Shown in pieces: positions 37,713 through 45,728 of a DNA stretch of 64,000 bases (position 1 is the stretch's first letter; the number at the start of each line of letters is the position of its first letter). Location: assembly GCF_024623785.1 (NCBI RefSeq), contig NZ_JANKBZ010000001.1, positions 186,001-250,000 of the forward strand, written 5' to 3'. The notes under the pieces are model-generated. The model searched no databases, was not told the DNA's origin, and worked only from the letters and a program-made list of their open reading frames with translations. The position numbers were made by a program, and so were the translations under genes. The DNA comes from Archangium lipolyticum (GTDB lineage: Bacteria; Myxococcota; Myxococcia; Myxococcales; Myxococcaceae).

Positions 37713-38558
37713 TCAAGACGCCTCGGACCCACTGGCCAGCAACACCTGCTGGCCACGGTCCTCCAGCAACGAGGTGGCCCGCCGCAGCTTCTTCGCGGCC
37801 ATCAACCCCGTGGCCCGCATCAGCGGGCGCGGCATGAGCGACACCAGCCGCATCATCCACCGGTACGCCAAACCCGGGTACACCAGGGGCGAGGCATGCT
37901 CGAACCCCTCGAGCGCCTCGCGGGCACACTGGACCGCGGAGATGCTCATCCACGACGGCGGGTGTGCGAGCGCCTCGCCTTCAGCCACCGGCCCGGGCTC
38001 CACCCGCGTCACCACCACGCCGGTGCCGGCCAGCTCCAACCGCAGTGACTCCGAGAACCCCTCGAGGAAGTGCCGGGTCCCCGCGTAGACGGCCATGCCC
38101 GGGATGTACAGCCGTCCACCCCCCGAGCCGATGTTGAGGATGCCGCCGCGCCCGCGCTCCACCATGCGCCGCAGCAACCGGTGCGTGAGCAGCATGGGCG
38201 CCGACACATTGGCCCGCAGCATCTGGTGGATGCGCGGCCAGCGCTGCTGCTCGTAGAGGCCGTACTCCCCCTGATCGGCGTTGTTCACCAGCACGTCCAC
38301 GTGGATGAGGTGGCGGTGCAACGAGTCCAGGAGCGCATCCACCTCGTCCGGATGCGACAGGTCGCACTTCTCCACCGCCACGCCCAGGGTGGGGTTTCTC
38401 TCGAGCAGCTCGTCCCGCAGCTCCTCCAGCGGCTCCCTCTCGGATGCGACCAGCACCAGGGTCCGGGCCCTGCGGGCGAGCTGGCGTGCGATCTCCCGGC
38501 CAATGACCGAGCAGGCCCCCGTGATGAGCACGGTGCCGGAATCGATGGGTGGGCGCAT
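37713..38558 (-). CDS. Atypical short-chain dehydrogenase/reductase
   Basis: 281 residues from the ATG at 38558, preceded by GGAGGAGAGGAG. The cofactor loop is TGACSVIG (13-20), differing from TGASSGIG, and NNAD (92-95) replaces NNAG. The catalytic Ser145 and Tyr158 are correctly 13 apart, but the essential lysine of YxxxK is Arg162 (YAGTR). The remaining fold, including the VTRVEPGPV segment and a C-terminal amphipathic region (YRWMMRLVSLMP), matches the classical family. Whether it still reduces carbonyls is doubtful. Convergent with the flavoenzyme operon, 18 bp apart. Confidence 0.82.
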   Translation of the reverse strand: MRPPIDSGTVLITGACSVIGREIARQLARRARTLVLVASEREPLEELRDELLERNPTLGVAVEKCDLSHPDEVDALLDSLHRHLIHVDVLVNNADQGEYGLYEQQRWPRIHQMLRANVSAPMLLTHRLLRRMVERGRGGILNIGSGGGRLYIPGMAVYAGTRHFLEGFSESLRLELAGTGVVVTRVEPGPVAEGEALAHPPSWMSISAVQCAREALEGFEHASPLVYPGLAYRWMMRLVSLMPRPLMRATGLMAAKKLRRATSLLEDRGQQVLLASGSEAS

Positions 38559-38943
38559 GGGCTCCTCTCCTCCTTGCCCTGACAAAAGAGAAACCTAGCC
38601 ACCTCTCCCACCCTCCACAGGACTTGCCGGGTCGAAAGCCCTCCGGGCCACCCCTCCCTGGGAGCATCACCGATTGTCCAGTTTCGCTACGGTTTCCAGG
38701 AATCCAGCTGTTCTGATTGAGGACAGTCGCCGCCCCCGCATAAGGTGCGGAGCCGACTCGGGTTTTCTCCCAGTCTGTGCAATCCGTTTACATCTGCCAT
38801 CCAGAGACGGGAGCGTGCATGCTCCAACCGGGGAGCGGGTGGGGCGCCGTCTTCAGAGGGAAGAACGGCCGCGCGGGCATCTGGCACGGGACGTGCCACA
38901 GGGCTTCGTCCGCGCATCCCCGCGCATGGAGACCCCCCCACTT
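38559..38943. promoter_or_regulatory. Divergent intergenic region with a TGGCAC/GTGCCA dyad
   Basis: No gene is seen in these 385 bases between the SDR and the protease. At 38882-38898 a perfect 6-bp dyad TGGCAC-N5-GTGCCA lies 46 bp before the protease start and may be an operator. It has the -24 element of a sigma-54 promoter but no -12 element, so I do not call it a sigma-54 promoter. Confidence 0.35.
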
Positions 38944-39744
38944 ATGAACCTGAAGATTGCTCGTGCGTTCCTGGTCGTCGGTCTGACGGGCTGTGGTGTT
39001 GCCGAGCTGCCTCCGGACGTACCGGACGCGGAGTCCGTTGGCTCCGCGGAGTCCCCGGTCATCGTGAGCTCGGTGAACTGGAGCAGCGTCACGTCGCTGA
39101 GCTCCACCAGCACCGAGCGGACGCGCTCCAAGGCGGTGGGCTATCTGTCGATTCCCGCCGTGGGCAGCCGCTGCACCGCGTGGCTGGTGGCCAATGACAA
39201 GGTGGTGACCAACAACCACTGCATCGGCAGCAGTTCGCAGGCGGCGGGCGCCAGGGTGTCCTTCAACTACGAGGACGGCGTCGCCTCGGCCAACCGCATC
39301 TGGTACGACTGCTCCACCTTCGTGAAGACGTGGACGGCCGAGGACATGACGGTCATCCAGTGCAAGGCCGTCAACGGCACCCTCCCCGGCCAGGTGTACG
39401 GCAAGCTGACGGTGGCCAGCGGCAACGCCACCAACGGCTCGGCCATGTACGTCGTCCACCAGAACTGCGACTACAACGCCACCCCGAGCTGCACGCCGAC
39501 GAAGAAGTACTCGCCGGGCTCGGTCCTCAACACCAACTGGAGCAGCAACGAGCTGTCCTACAACGCGGACACGCTGGGCGGCTCGTCGGGCTCGCCGGTG
39601 CTGGGCGGCGCGGGCTCCACCTACGCGCACCAGGTGATCGGCCTGCACCACGTGGGCGTCGGCTCCAACTACAGCAGCAGCGCCTACAACGCGGGCGTCG
39701 AGGCCTCCGCCATCAAGGCCCGCCTCGCGGAGATCGGCCTGTAG
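38944..39744 (+). CDS. Secreted V8/trypsin-like serine protease, lipoprotein
   Basis: 266 residues. A signal peptide with lipobox VVGLTGCGVA (Cys17) points to lipid anchoring. The S1-type catalytic triad is visible: His92 in TNNHCIG, Asp134 in AEDMTVIQC and Ser215 in TLGGSSGSPVL. HQVIGLHHVG after the Ser is typical of the V8/glutamyl endopeptidase-like group. Several cysteines outside the triad (77, 93, 123, 140, 175, 183) could form disulfides. Probably a predatory or nutrient-scavenging extracellular enzyme (inference from lifestyle). ATG 38926 is an alternative start. Confidence 0.88.
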   Translation: MNLKIARAFLVVGLTGCGVAELPPDVPDAESVGSAESPVIVSSVNWSSVTSLSSTSTERTRSKAVGYLSIPAVGSRCTAWLVANDKVVTNNHCIGSSSQAAGARVSFNYEDGVASANRIWYDCSTFVKTWTAEDMTVIQCKAVNGTLPGQVYGKLTVASGNATNGSAMYVVHQNCDYNATPSCTPTKKYSPGSVLNTNWSSNELSYNADTLGGSSGSPVLGGAGSTYAHQVIGLHHVGVGSNYSSSAYNAGVEASAIKARLAEIGL

Positions 39745-39775
39745 TCCCGGGTCTCCCCCACGCTCGAAGCACGGG

Positions 39776-39811
39776 AACGGCGGCTCCTCTCGGGGGCCGC
39801 CGTTTCGCTTT
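39776..39811 (+). terminator. Rho-independent terminator after the protease gene
   Basis: A perfect 9-bp stem AACGGCGGC / GCCGCCGTT (39776-39784, 39796-39804) with an 11-nt loop is followed by TCGCTTTT, 31 bp past the protease stop. Confidence 0.8.
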
Positions 39812-39928
39812 TCCCCCTCCCCGTGCCTGCCCCTCCGGGCAGGACTCCGTCGGACGCAAGGCTTGCGCTCCCTCCCCACCTCTCGGAAGAGTTTGCACGC
39901 GGACATCCCCCTTCACATGCGGCTCCCC

Positions 39929-39944
39929 TGGCACGCTTCTTCCA
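39929..39944 (+). promoter_or_regulatory. Candidate sigma-54 promoter upstream of the universal stress gene
   Basis: TGGCACG-N4-TTCCA matches the TGGCACR-N4-TTGCW consensus at every fixed position except the -12 G, which is C. It would place transcription about 50 bp before the start codon at 40005. The mismatch falls on a usually invariant base, so activity is uncertain. Confidence 0.35.
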
Positions 39945-40004
39945 GCCATCTAAGGAGCAAAGCCCACCCCACTCCGGGGTCCGGGCGGCAACGGAGGGAT
40001 TACG

Positions 40005-40463
40005 ATGCCCACGCCTTCTCGCATCCTCGTGCCCGTGGACCTGATGGAGGGTTCGCGCACCATCATCGACTACGCAATCCAGCTCGCCCGGCCGTTCAAC
40101 GCCTCCCTGGAGCTGCTGCACACCTGGGAGCCGCCCCAGTACGTGGCGCCGGATCTCCTGGTCGCCGCGCCGGGCTGGAGCCCCCAGTCGCTGGAGAAGA
40201 CGGCGCTCGATGCGGCGCGCAAGGAGCTGGAGGCGCTCGTCAAGGAGCTCCAGTCGTCCGTGCCCATCACCCATCGGCTGGAGGTGGGTGAGCCGGGCGC
40301 GGCCATCCTCCGGGTCGCCGAGTCGGGCGGGTTCGACCTGATCGTCATGGGGACGCACGGCCGCCGGGGCCTGCCGAGGCTGCTGCTGGGGAGCGTGGCC
40401 CAGAAGGTCATCGCCCGGGCGCACTGCCCCGTCCTCACGCTGCACGTGCCCGAGGAGAAGTGA
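40005..40463 (+). CDS. Universal stress protein (UspA family)
   Basis: 152 residues, single-domain. It opens with ILVPVDLMEGSRTIIDYAIQLA and ends with the ATP-binding motif G116-x2-G119-x9-G129-S130 (GTHGRRGLPRLLLGS) followed by CPVLTL. It therefore belongs to the ATP-binding MJ0577-like branch rather than the E. coli UspA branch. Cytoplasmic; role in stress survival inferred. The gene is monocistronic, bounded by a terminator upstream and a hairpin downstream. Confidence 0.93.
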   Translation: MPTPSRILVPVDLMEGSRTIIDYAIQLARPFNASLELLHTWEPPQYVAPDLLVAAPGWSPQSLEKTALDAARKELEALVKELQSSVPITHRLEVGEPGAAILRVAESGGFDLIVMGTHGRRGLPRLLLGSVAQKVIARAHCPVLTLHVPEEK

Positions 40464-40467
40464 GCCG

Positions 40468-40492
40468 GGGGGCGCGGTGGCCACGCGCCCCC
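40468..40492 (+). terminator. GC-rich hairpin after the universal stress gene
   Basis: A perfect 9-bp stem GGGGGCGCG / CGCGCCCCC with a 7-nt loop starts 5 bp past the stop. No T-run follows, so it may be a factor-dependent or pause-type terminator. Confidence 0.5.
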
Positions 40493-40626
40493 TCGCCCCC
40501 TCACCGCGCGTCTCATCCGGCGAGATGACCACATAGATTCCGGTCGGAAACGGTCCGGGCTAAGCTCCGGGCCCGTACCGCCGGGCCCTCCCCGAAGACA
40601 GGGCCCGGCCGACACGAGGGGTCGCG

Positions 40627-41070
40627 ATGCCAGTCCCACAGAACGTCCAGACGGATTACGGAATCCGCATCCACTGTCCCGGGTACATCACCCCCGCGGA
40701 GGCGCGCGCCTGGTTCGAGGACATCAAGCACAAGGTGCTCACGCTCGAGGGCAAGCCTTTCGGGATGCTGGCGGATGCGCGCACCCAGAAGGCCAACCCT
40801 CCGGAGACCCAGGAGATCGTCAAGGAGTCGATGGTCTGGCTGCGCGGTCACGGCATGGAGCGCTCCGTCGTGGTGCTCGACAGCACGGTGGCGCTCATCC
40901 AGATCCTGCGTCTGGCGAAGACCTCGGGCGTGTACGCGTACGAGCGCTACCTGGATGCCTCCAAGGACCCCGACTGGGAGCGCAGGTCCCTGGATTGGAT
41001 CATCCGGGCCATTGATCCGGATCTGCCGGTGCCGGCGCCCGTGCAGGTGCAGCCGCGCACGGTGCGCTGA
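40627..41070 (+). CDS. STAS/SpoIIAA-like protein, unknown role
   Basis: 147 residues. The order GIRIHCPGYITPAEARAWF, PFGMLADART, EIVKESMVWLRGHGMERSVVVLDS and AYERYLDASKDPDWERRSLDWI is that of the SpoIIAA-like (STAS-fold) family, which is frequent in myxobacteria and of unknown function. It has no phosphorylatable Ser in a clear anti-sigma-antagonist motif. It is transcribed alone and is convergent with the O-methyltransferase, 9 bp apart. Confidence 0.65.
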   Translation: MPVPQNVQTDYGIRIHCPGYITPAEARAWFEDIKHKVLTLEGKPFGMLADARTQKANPPETQEIVKESMVWLRGHGMERSVVVLDSTVALIQILRLAKTSGVYAYERYLDASKDPDWERRSLDWIIRAIDPDLPVPAPVQVQPRTVR

Positions 41071-41079
41071 CCCGCCGTC

Positions 41080-42093
41080 TCAGGCGATGACGCCCTCGAC
41101 GATGCACAGCGGCGAGGGCGTGGGGATGACGCGCGACACCTTCAGTCCGGCGGCGGCGAACATCTCCTGGAAGTCCCGCTCGGTGCGCTCGCGGCCACGC
41201 GAGGACGAGAGCATCAGCAGATCGACGATCTTCCCAGGGCTGGGCTCGTTGCCCGGAGAGATGACCACGTCGATGGCCAGCACGCGCCCGTGGGCCGGCA
41301 GGGCCTGGCGCACGCTCTTCATGATGGACACGCACTCGTCGTCGTCCCAGTCGTGGAGGACGCGCTTGACGAGGTAGGCGTCGGCGCCGGCGGGGACGGA
41401 CTTGAAGAAGTCGCCCACCACGGTGTCACACCGATCCGCCACGCCCTCGGCCGCGAGCACGGTGGAGCCCTTCAGCACGTAGTCGAGATCGAACAGGGTG
41501 CCCTGGAGCGAGGGATTGCGCTTGAGGATCTCGGCGATGAAGCCACCGTGGCCGCCGCCCACGTCCACCACCCGCTGGCATCCGGAGAAGTCATAGGCGC
41601 TGGCGATGGGGGCGTTCTCCAGCGCGGTGAAGCCCGTCACGCCGTTGTCGAAGACTTCGGCGGCCTCGCGGTTCTTCGCCAGGTAGTCGAAGAACATCTC
41701 CCCGAGGTTGTGCTCCAGCGCGTTCTTGCCCGTGCGCAGCGTGTAGAGCATCTCCCCGGCGGCATCCCAGAAGGCGGGGTGGGCCAGCATGAGGAGGGCA
41801 TCGCGCATGGAGCCGGCCACGTCCGTGCACAGCGGCTCGGCCAGCGGGGTGAGGCCGAAGCGGCCCTGCTCGTCCTCGGAGAAGATGCCCAGGCTGGCCA
41901 GGGCCCGGAGCGCCCGGTGCAGCGAGCGCGGGTGCGTCTCCGAGCGCAGCGCGAGCTCCTCGAGCGGCTTGGGGCCGTCACGCAGCATGTCCGCGATGCG
42001 CAGCTTCGCCACCGTCGTGAGAGAGGCTGTCACCAGGTAGCCCATACCGAGCTGGGCCAGGACGGCTTGGGGGGGAATCTGGGGGATATCCAT
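41080..42093 (-). CDS. SAM-dependent O-methyltransferase (family 2, hydroxyneurosporene/ASMT-like)
   Basis: 337 residues from ATG 42093. The N-terminal helical dimerisation domain (about 10-100) contains a winged-helix-like stretch (RSLHRALRALASLGIFSE). The Rossmann domain has the SAM motif VVDVGGGHGGF, then the catalytic His region VKRVLHDWDDDECV and the second catalytic segment near MLSSSRGRERTERDFQEMF. The family methylates hydroxyl groups of small aromatic or polyketide-type molecules, so this could be a tailoring enzyme, although no biosynthetic cluster is adjacent. The 100 bases upstream probably hold its promoter. Confidence 0.88.
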   Translation of the reverse strand: MDIPQIPPQAVLAQLGMGYLVTASLTTVAKLRIADMLRDGPKPLEELALRSETHPRSLHRALRALASLGIFSEDEQGRFGLTPLAEPLCTDVAGSMRDALLMLAHPAFWDAAGEMLYTLRTGKNALEHNLGEMFFDYLAKNREAAEVFDNGVTGFTALENAPIASAYDFSGCQRVVDVGGGHGGFIAEILKRNPSLQGTLFDLDYVLKGSTVLAAEGVADRCDTVVGDFFKSVPAGADAYLVKRVLHDWDDDECVSIMKSVRQALPAHGRVLAIDVVISPGNEPSPGKIVDLLMLSSSRGRERTERDFQEMFAAAGLKVSRVIPTPSPLCIVEGVIA

Positions 42094-42193
42094 GGGGGAA
42101 TTTCCTATACTGCACGAAAATTGAACCCCCACTGGATAACAGAGACAAGGACCTGCTGTCCAGTAGCCCTGCACAATGAGTGCGTATGCGGAA

Positions 42194-42952
42194 TTACTCC
42201 TCGCCGGGAGCCTTCCCCTCGACGCCGGTGAGCGGCATCAACGAGGCCCGGAGGGCGAGGATCTGCTCCCGGGCCATGGCCTTGAGCCGCTCCAGGTCCG
42301 CGAGCGTCATGCCCTTGGTGGAGATGGGCGTGCCCACCGTCACCAGGGCGCGAGACGTGGCGAAGCGCCACGAGTGCTTGGGCAGCGCCCGGCGCGTCCC
42401 GCTCACCGCCATGGGGAGCACGTCCGCCCCCGTCTCGATGGCCAGCCGGAAGGCGCCGTCCTTGAAGGGGAGCAGATCCTCCGTCTTCGAGCGCGTGCCC
42501 TCGGGGAAGATCATCACCGGCATGCCCTTGTCCAGCCAGCGGGCACAGATGGCCATGGCCTCCTGGGCGGAGTCCTTCTCGCCCCGGCGCACGGGGATGT
42601 CGCCGGCCAGCCACATGCTCCAGCCCACCACGGGAATCTTGAAGAGCGAGGCCTTGCCCAGCCACTTCATCTCCCAGGGCAGGAAGGAGATGAGGAACGG
42701 ATCCGCGTTGGACTCGTGGTTGCTCACCACCACCGTGCGGCCCGCGGGGCGCACCGGCTTGCCGTGCACGGCGAACTTCCAGAAGGGGTTGAGCCTGGCC
42801 GCGGTGACGCCGATGAGCCGGAAGGCGCGCCCCGTCACGACCTTGCGCCGATCGAAGGGCCAGGTGACGACCAGCGGCGCCTGGATGCAGAAGCCCGTCA
42901 ACGCCACCAGGCCGGTTTCCAGCCACGCATACATGGAGAGCAGTGCGTTCAT
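42194..42952 (-). CDS. PlsC-like lysophospholipid acyltransferase
   Basis: 252 residues. The acyltransferase motif I NHESNAD (His79, Asp84), motif II IPVVGWSMWLAGDIPVRR, motif III FPEGTRS (149-154) and motif IV VLPMAVSGT are all present in order. One N-terminal hydrophobic segment (LVALTGFCIQAPLVV) suggests peripheral inner-membrane attachment. Expected reaction: acylation of 1-acyl-glycerol-3-phosphate or a related lysolipid. The gene lies 18 bp downstream of the exonuclease III gene, probably co-transcribed. Confidence 0.88.
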   Translation of the reverse strand: MNALLSMYAWLETGLVALTGFCIQAPLVVTWPFDRRKVVTGRAFRLIGVTAARLNPFWKFAVHGKPVRPAGRTVVVSNHESNADPFLISFLPWEMKWLGKASLFKIPVVGWSMWLAGDIPVRRGEKDSAQEAMAICARWLDKGMPVMIFPEGTRSKTEDLLPFKDGAFRLAIETGADVLPMAVSGTRRALPKHSWRFATSRALVTVGTPISTKGMTLADLERLKAMAREQILALRASLMPLTGVEGKAPGEE

Positions 42953-42970
42953 GAGGTCCCTCCGGACGTA

Positions 42971-43759
42971 TCAGCGGCGGACCTTGGGGTCCAGATCCAC
43001 GCTCACCGGGCAATGGTCCGAGCCGAGAATCTGGCAATGGATGCCGGCGCGCTTCACATAGGGCATGGCCCCGGGCGAGGCCAGCACGTAGTCCAGGCGC
43101 CACCCCACGTTGCGCTCGCGCACCCCGAAGCGCTGGCTCCACCAGCTGTAGTGCCCCCCACCCTTCTCGAAGTGGCGGAAGGTGTCCACCCAGCCGGAGC
43201 GGATCCACCGGTCGAGCTCCGCGCGCTCCTCGGGCAGGAAGCCGCTCGTCTCCCGGTTGTCCTTGGGCCGGGCCAGATCGATCTCCTGGTGCGCGGTGTT
43301 GAAGTCCCCCATCACCAGGATGCGCTCGCCGTCGCGCAGGCCCTTCTCCAGCAACTTGAAGAGGCGCCGGTAGAAGGCCAGCTTGAACGGCACCCGGCTG
43401 TTGTCCCGCTCCTTGCCGTTGCCGTTGGGGAAGTAGCAGTTGACGACGGTCAGGCGTCCGAAGCGGGCCACCTGCAGCCGGCCCTCGGCGTCCATCTCCG
43501 GCACGCCCAGCAGCGTCTCCACGGAGTCCGGAACCTTGCGCGCGAAGAGCCCCACCCCGCTGTAGCCGAGGCGCTGCGCCGACACGAAATGGGAGGCACG
43601 CCAGCCCTCGGGAGCGCGCACCTCCTCCGGGAGCTGTGACTCGAGCGCTCGTACCTCCTGCACGCCCACCACATCGGCCTTCTCGGCCGCCAGCCAGGTC
43701 AGGAAACCCTTCTTGTGGGCCGATCTCAGCCCGTTCACGTTCCAGGAGACGATCCGCAC
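42971..43759 (-). CDS. xth: Exodeoxyribonuclease III (AP endonuclease)
   Basis: 262 residues, the usual length. Active-site residues of the family are in place: WNVNGLRS (Asn7), VQEVRA (Glu34), the GDFNTAHQEIDLARPKDN block with the catalytic Asp/Asn pair, and GSDHCPVSVDL at the C-terminus. It cleaves DNA 5' to abasic sites and has 3'-phosphodiesterase activity in base-excision repair. It heads a two-gene minus-strand unit with the acyltransferase. Confidence 0.93.
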   Translation of the reverse strand: MRIVSWNVNGLRSAHKKGFLTWLAAEKADVVGVQEVRALESQLPEEVRAPEGWRASHFVSAQRLGYSGVGLFARKVPDSVETLLGVPEMDAEGRLQVARFGRLTVVNCYFPNGNGKERDNSRVPFKLAFYRRLFKLLEKGLRDGERILVMGDFNTAHQEIDLARPKDNRETSGFLPEERAELDRWIRSGWVDTFRHFEKGGGHYSWWSQRFGVRERNVGWRLDYVLASPGAMPYVKRAGIHCQILGSDHCPVSVDLDPKVRR

Positions 43760-43845
43760 GGTACCGATCTCATTGCCTGACCGGCGCGCGCGGGTCCAGT
43801 CCCGCTACGCGCCGGTTGGGTGACAACGAGGCGCACGGAAGGACT

Positions 43846-44799
43846 TCACGGCGTGTGCGCCGGATAGGCCGGGCCCACGCCACAGGACTGGCGGAAGGCA
43901 CGCAGGGCCTCGGCGATCTCCGTGCCCGCCTCCACCAGGCCCGCGTGGCCCGCGTCCTCCACCAGCACCCACTCCGCGGCCGGGAGCCGCTCGCGCATCC
44001 GCGTCATCTCGAGCAGGGGCACCAACAGGTCGTTCTTCGCGGCGATGATCTGCACGGGCACCCGGAGCAGGGGCAGCACGTCCCAGGAGGGCGGGGCCTC
44101 CACCAGACCGCGCATCATCAACCAGAAGGCCTGGGGATCCATCCGGCGCAGGGCCAGCATGAACTCCTGGATGTCCGCGCGAGGAGCGCGGGCCCGCAGC
44201 AGCCCCGTGGCACGCCCGAACGGGTACGTCAGCCGCGAGGAGAGCAGCTCGTGGACGAGCGGCGCCACGTGGGGCACCAGGGGCGTCAGGCTCCGGAAGG
44301 CGCGGGCCAGGGAGCCTTGCCCGCCCGGCAGGGGGAGGAACCAGGCGCTTGGATCCGGCGTGGAGGGGCTGCCGCCGATGAGCGTCACGGCGGACACCAG
44401 CTCCGGCCGGCGCCGGTACAGCTCCAGCACCACGCGCACGCCCATGGAGAAGGCCACGTGGTGCGGCGGGCGCCCGTCACCGCGGACCATCATCTCCTCG
44501 GTGACGCGCTCGAGGTCATCCACCTGGACGCGCATCGAGTAGTCCCCCAGGACGGACACGTGGCTCCGGCCATGGCCCCGGTAATCCCAGTGCACCACGC
44601 GGTGGTCCTGCTCCAGGTCCGCGACGATGTACCGCCAGAAGTTCTCCGACGTGCCGATGCCGTTGGTGAGCAGCACCGTCGGCCGGGAGGCGAGCGCCGA
44701 CTCCGCCTCACCCTCCGGGGCATTGCCCACATGCGTGTGGTACGCGACGCGAGTGCCATCGGGGGCGGAGACGAAGCGGGTGAGACGGCGGTAGGGCAT
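43846..44799 (-). CDS. Alpha/beta hydrolase
   Basis: 317 residues from ATG 44799 (GGCGGGAC upstream). The oxyanion region TNGIGTSENFW, HWDYRGHGRS, the nucleophile elbow AFSMGV (Ser), a lid, and VPVQIIAAKNDLLVP for the acid with EDAGHAG for the His complete the triad. Substrate unknown; such enzymes include esterases, lipases and C-C hydrolases. The divergent PhyH gene begins 132 bp away. Confidence 0.87.
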   Translation of the reverse strand: MPYRRLTRFVSAPDGTRVAYHTHVGNAPEGEAESALASRPTVLLTNGIGTSENFWRYIVADLEQDHRVVHWDYRGHGRSHVSVLGDYSMRVQVDDLERVTEEMMVRGDGRPPHHVAFSMGVRVVLELYRRRPELVSAVTLIGGSPSTPDPSAWFLPLPGGQGSLARAFRSLTPLVPHVAPLVHELLSSRLTYPFGRATGLLRARAPRADIQEFMLALRRMDPQAFWLMMRGLVEAPPSWDVLPLLRVPVQIIAAKNDLLVPLLEMTRMRERLPAAEWVLVEDAGHAGLVEAGTEIAEALRAFRQSCGVGPAYPAHTP

Positions 44800-44930
44800 G
44801 TCCCGCCCACCATTCGGCCGGCCTCCCGCCAATGCAACCCCCGGCGTTCACTATTCGGTGCCCCTGGAGTGCCCGCCATGGTTGTTTGTCGTTCCATGAC
44901 GCCGACGAAGGCCACGTACGCGAGGTGAGC

Positions 44931-45716
44931 ATGCTGACCGTGGACGCGGAGACATTCGACATCGCGGGTCCGCTGGCGCACTACGCCGAGCACGGCTATG
45001 CGCGCCTGGGGCGGCTGCTGGACGCGGAGGGCCTGGAGGCGCTGCGCGAGCGGGCGGACGATCTCATGTTGGGCCGGGTGAGCTACCCGGGCTTCTTCTG
45101 GCAGATGGACGCGCCCACGGGCCGGTACGAGGACACGCCCCTGGGGCTCGGCTGGCAGGGCCCCTCGCTGGACTACCGCAAGCTGGAGAAGCTGGAGAAG
45201 GATCCGCGCTTCCTCGCGTGGATGGAGAACCCGCTCTTCGAGCGCATCGCCCGGACGCTCATCCCCGGGGACATCTGCCTCTACCGGGCCATCCTCTTCC
45301 ACAAGGGCCAGCGCGGCGGGAGCGAGCTGCCCTGGCACCAGGATGGGGGTAAGCTGTGGGGCCTCACGAAGGATCCCGAGCTGCAACTGTGGACCGCGCT
45401 CGACGACGCGCCGTTGGACGGAGGTTGCGTGGAGGTGGTGCCGGGGAGCCACCGCTGGGGCCTGTCCACGCCGCTCGGGGGCGTGGTGCCGCCGGATCAG
45501 GTGGCGGCGCGCGGAGCGGATGGACGGAAGGTCCCGCTGCCGGTGGAGGCCGGCGAGGTGCTGCTGCTGCACAACTACGTCTGGCACCGCTCGAGCCCGA
45601 GCCGCACGGGGAGCCGTCGACGGGGCTTCTCGGCCTGCTACATGAGCGCGGACACGCGGTGCGTGCGCAAGAAGAAGGCCCCGCGCGACTTCTTCCCGCT
45701 CTTCCGCTCCCGCTGA
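44931..45716 (+). CDS. Phytanoyl-CoA dioxygenase (PhyH) family protein
   Basis: 261 residues from ATG 44931 (GAGGTGAGC upstream). The iron-binding facial triad is visible: PWHQDGG supplies His and Asp, HNYVWHRSSPS supplies the distal His, and the Arg of TGSRR is the likely 2-oxoglutarate ligand. The family uses Fe(II), O2 and 2-oxoglutarate to hydroxylate small molecules, often in lipid or secondary metabolism. Substrate unknown. The stop is 12 bp from the convergent histidine kinase stop. Confidence 0.85.
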   Translation: MLTVDAETFDIAGPLAHYAEHGYARLGRLLDAEGLEALRERADDLMLGRVSYPGFFWQMDAPTGRYEDTPLGLGWQGPSLDYRKLEKLEKDPRFLAWMENPLFERIARTLIPGDICLYRAILFHKGQRGGSELPWHQDGGKLWGLTKDPELQLWTALDDAPLDGGCVEVVPGSHRWGLSTPLGGVVPPDQVAARGADGRKVPLPVEAGEVLLLHNYVWHRSSPSRTGSRRRGFSACYMSADTRCVRKKKAPRDFFPLFRSR

Positions 45717-45728
45717 GGGAGCGGCGCC

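Noticed and set aside
38882-38898. Sigma-54 promoter before the protease
   Set aside because: The -24 TGGCAC is present but no TTGC-like -12 element is at the right distance; only the dyad is retained as a candidate operator.
41094-42193. Biosynthetic gene cluster around the O-methyltransferase and PhyH dioxygenase
   Set aside because: No PKS, NRPS or terpene synthase lies nearby; neighbouring genes are housekeeping or unrelated and on mixed strands.
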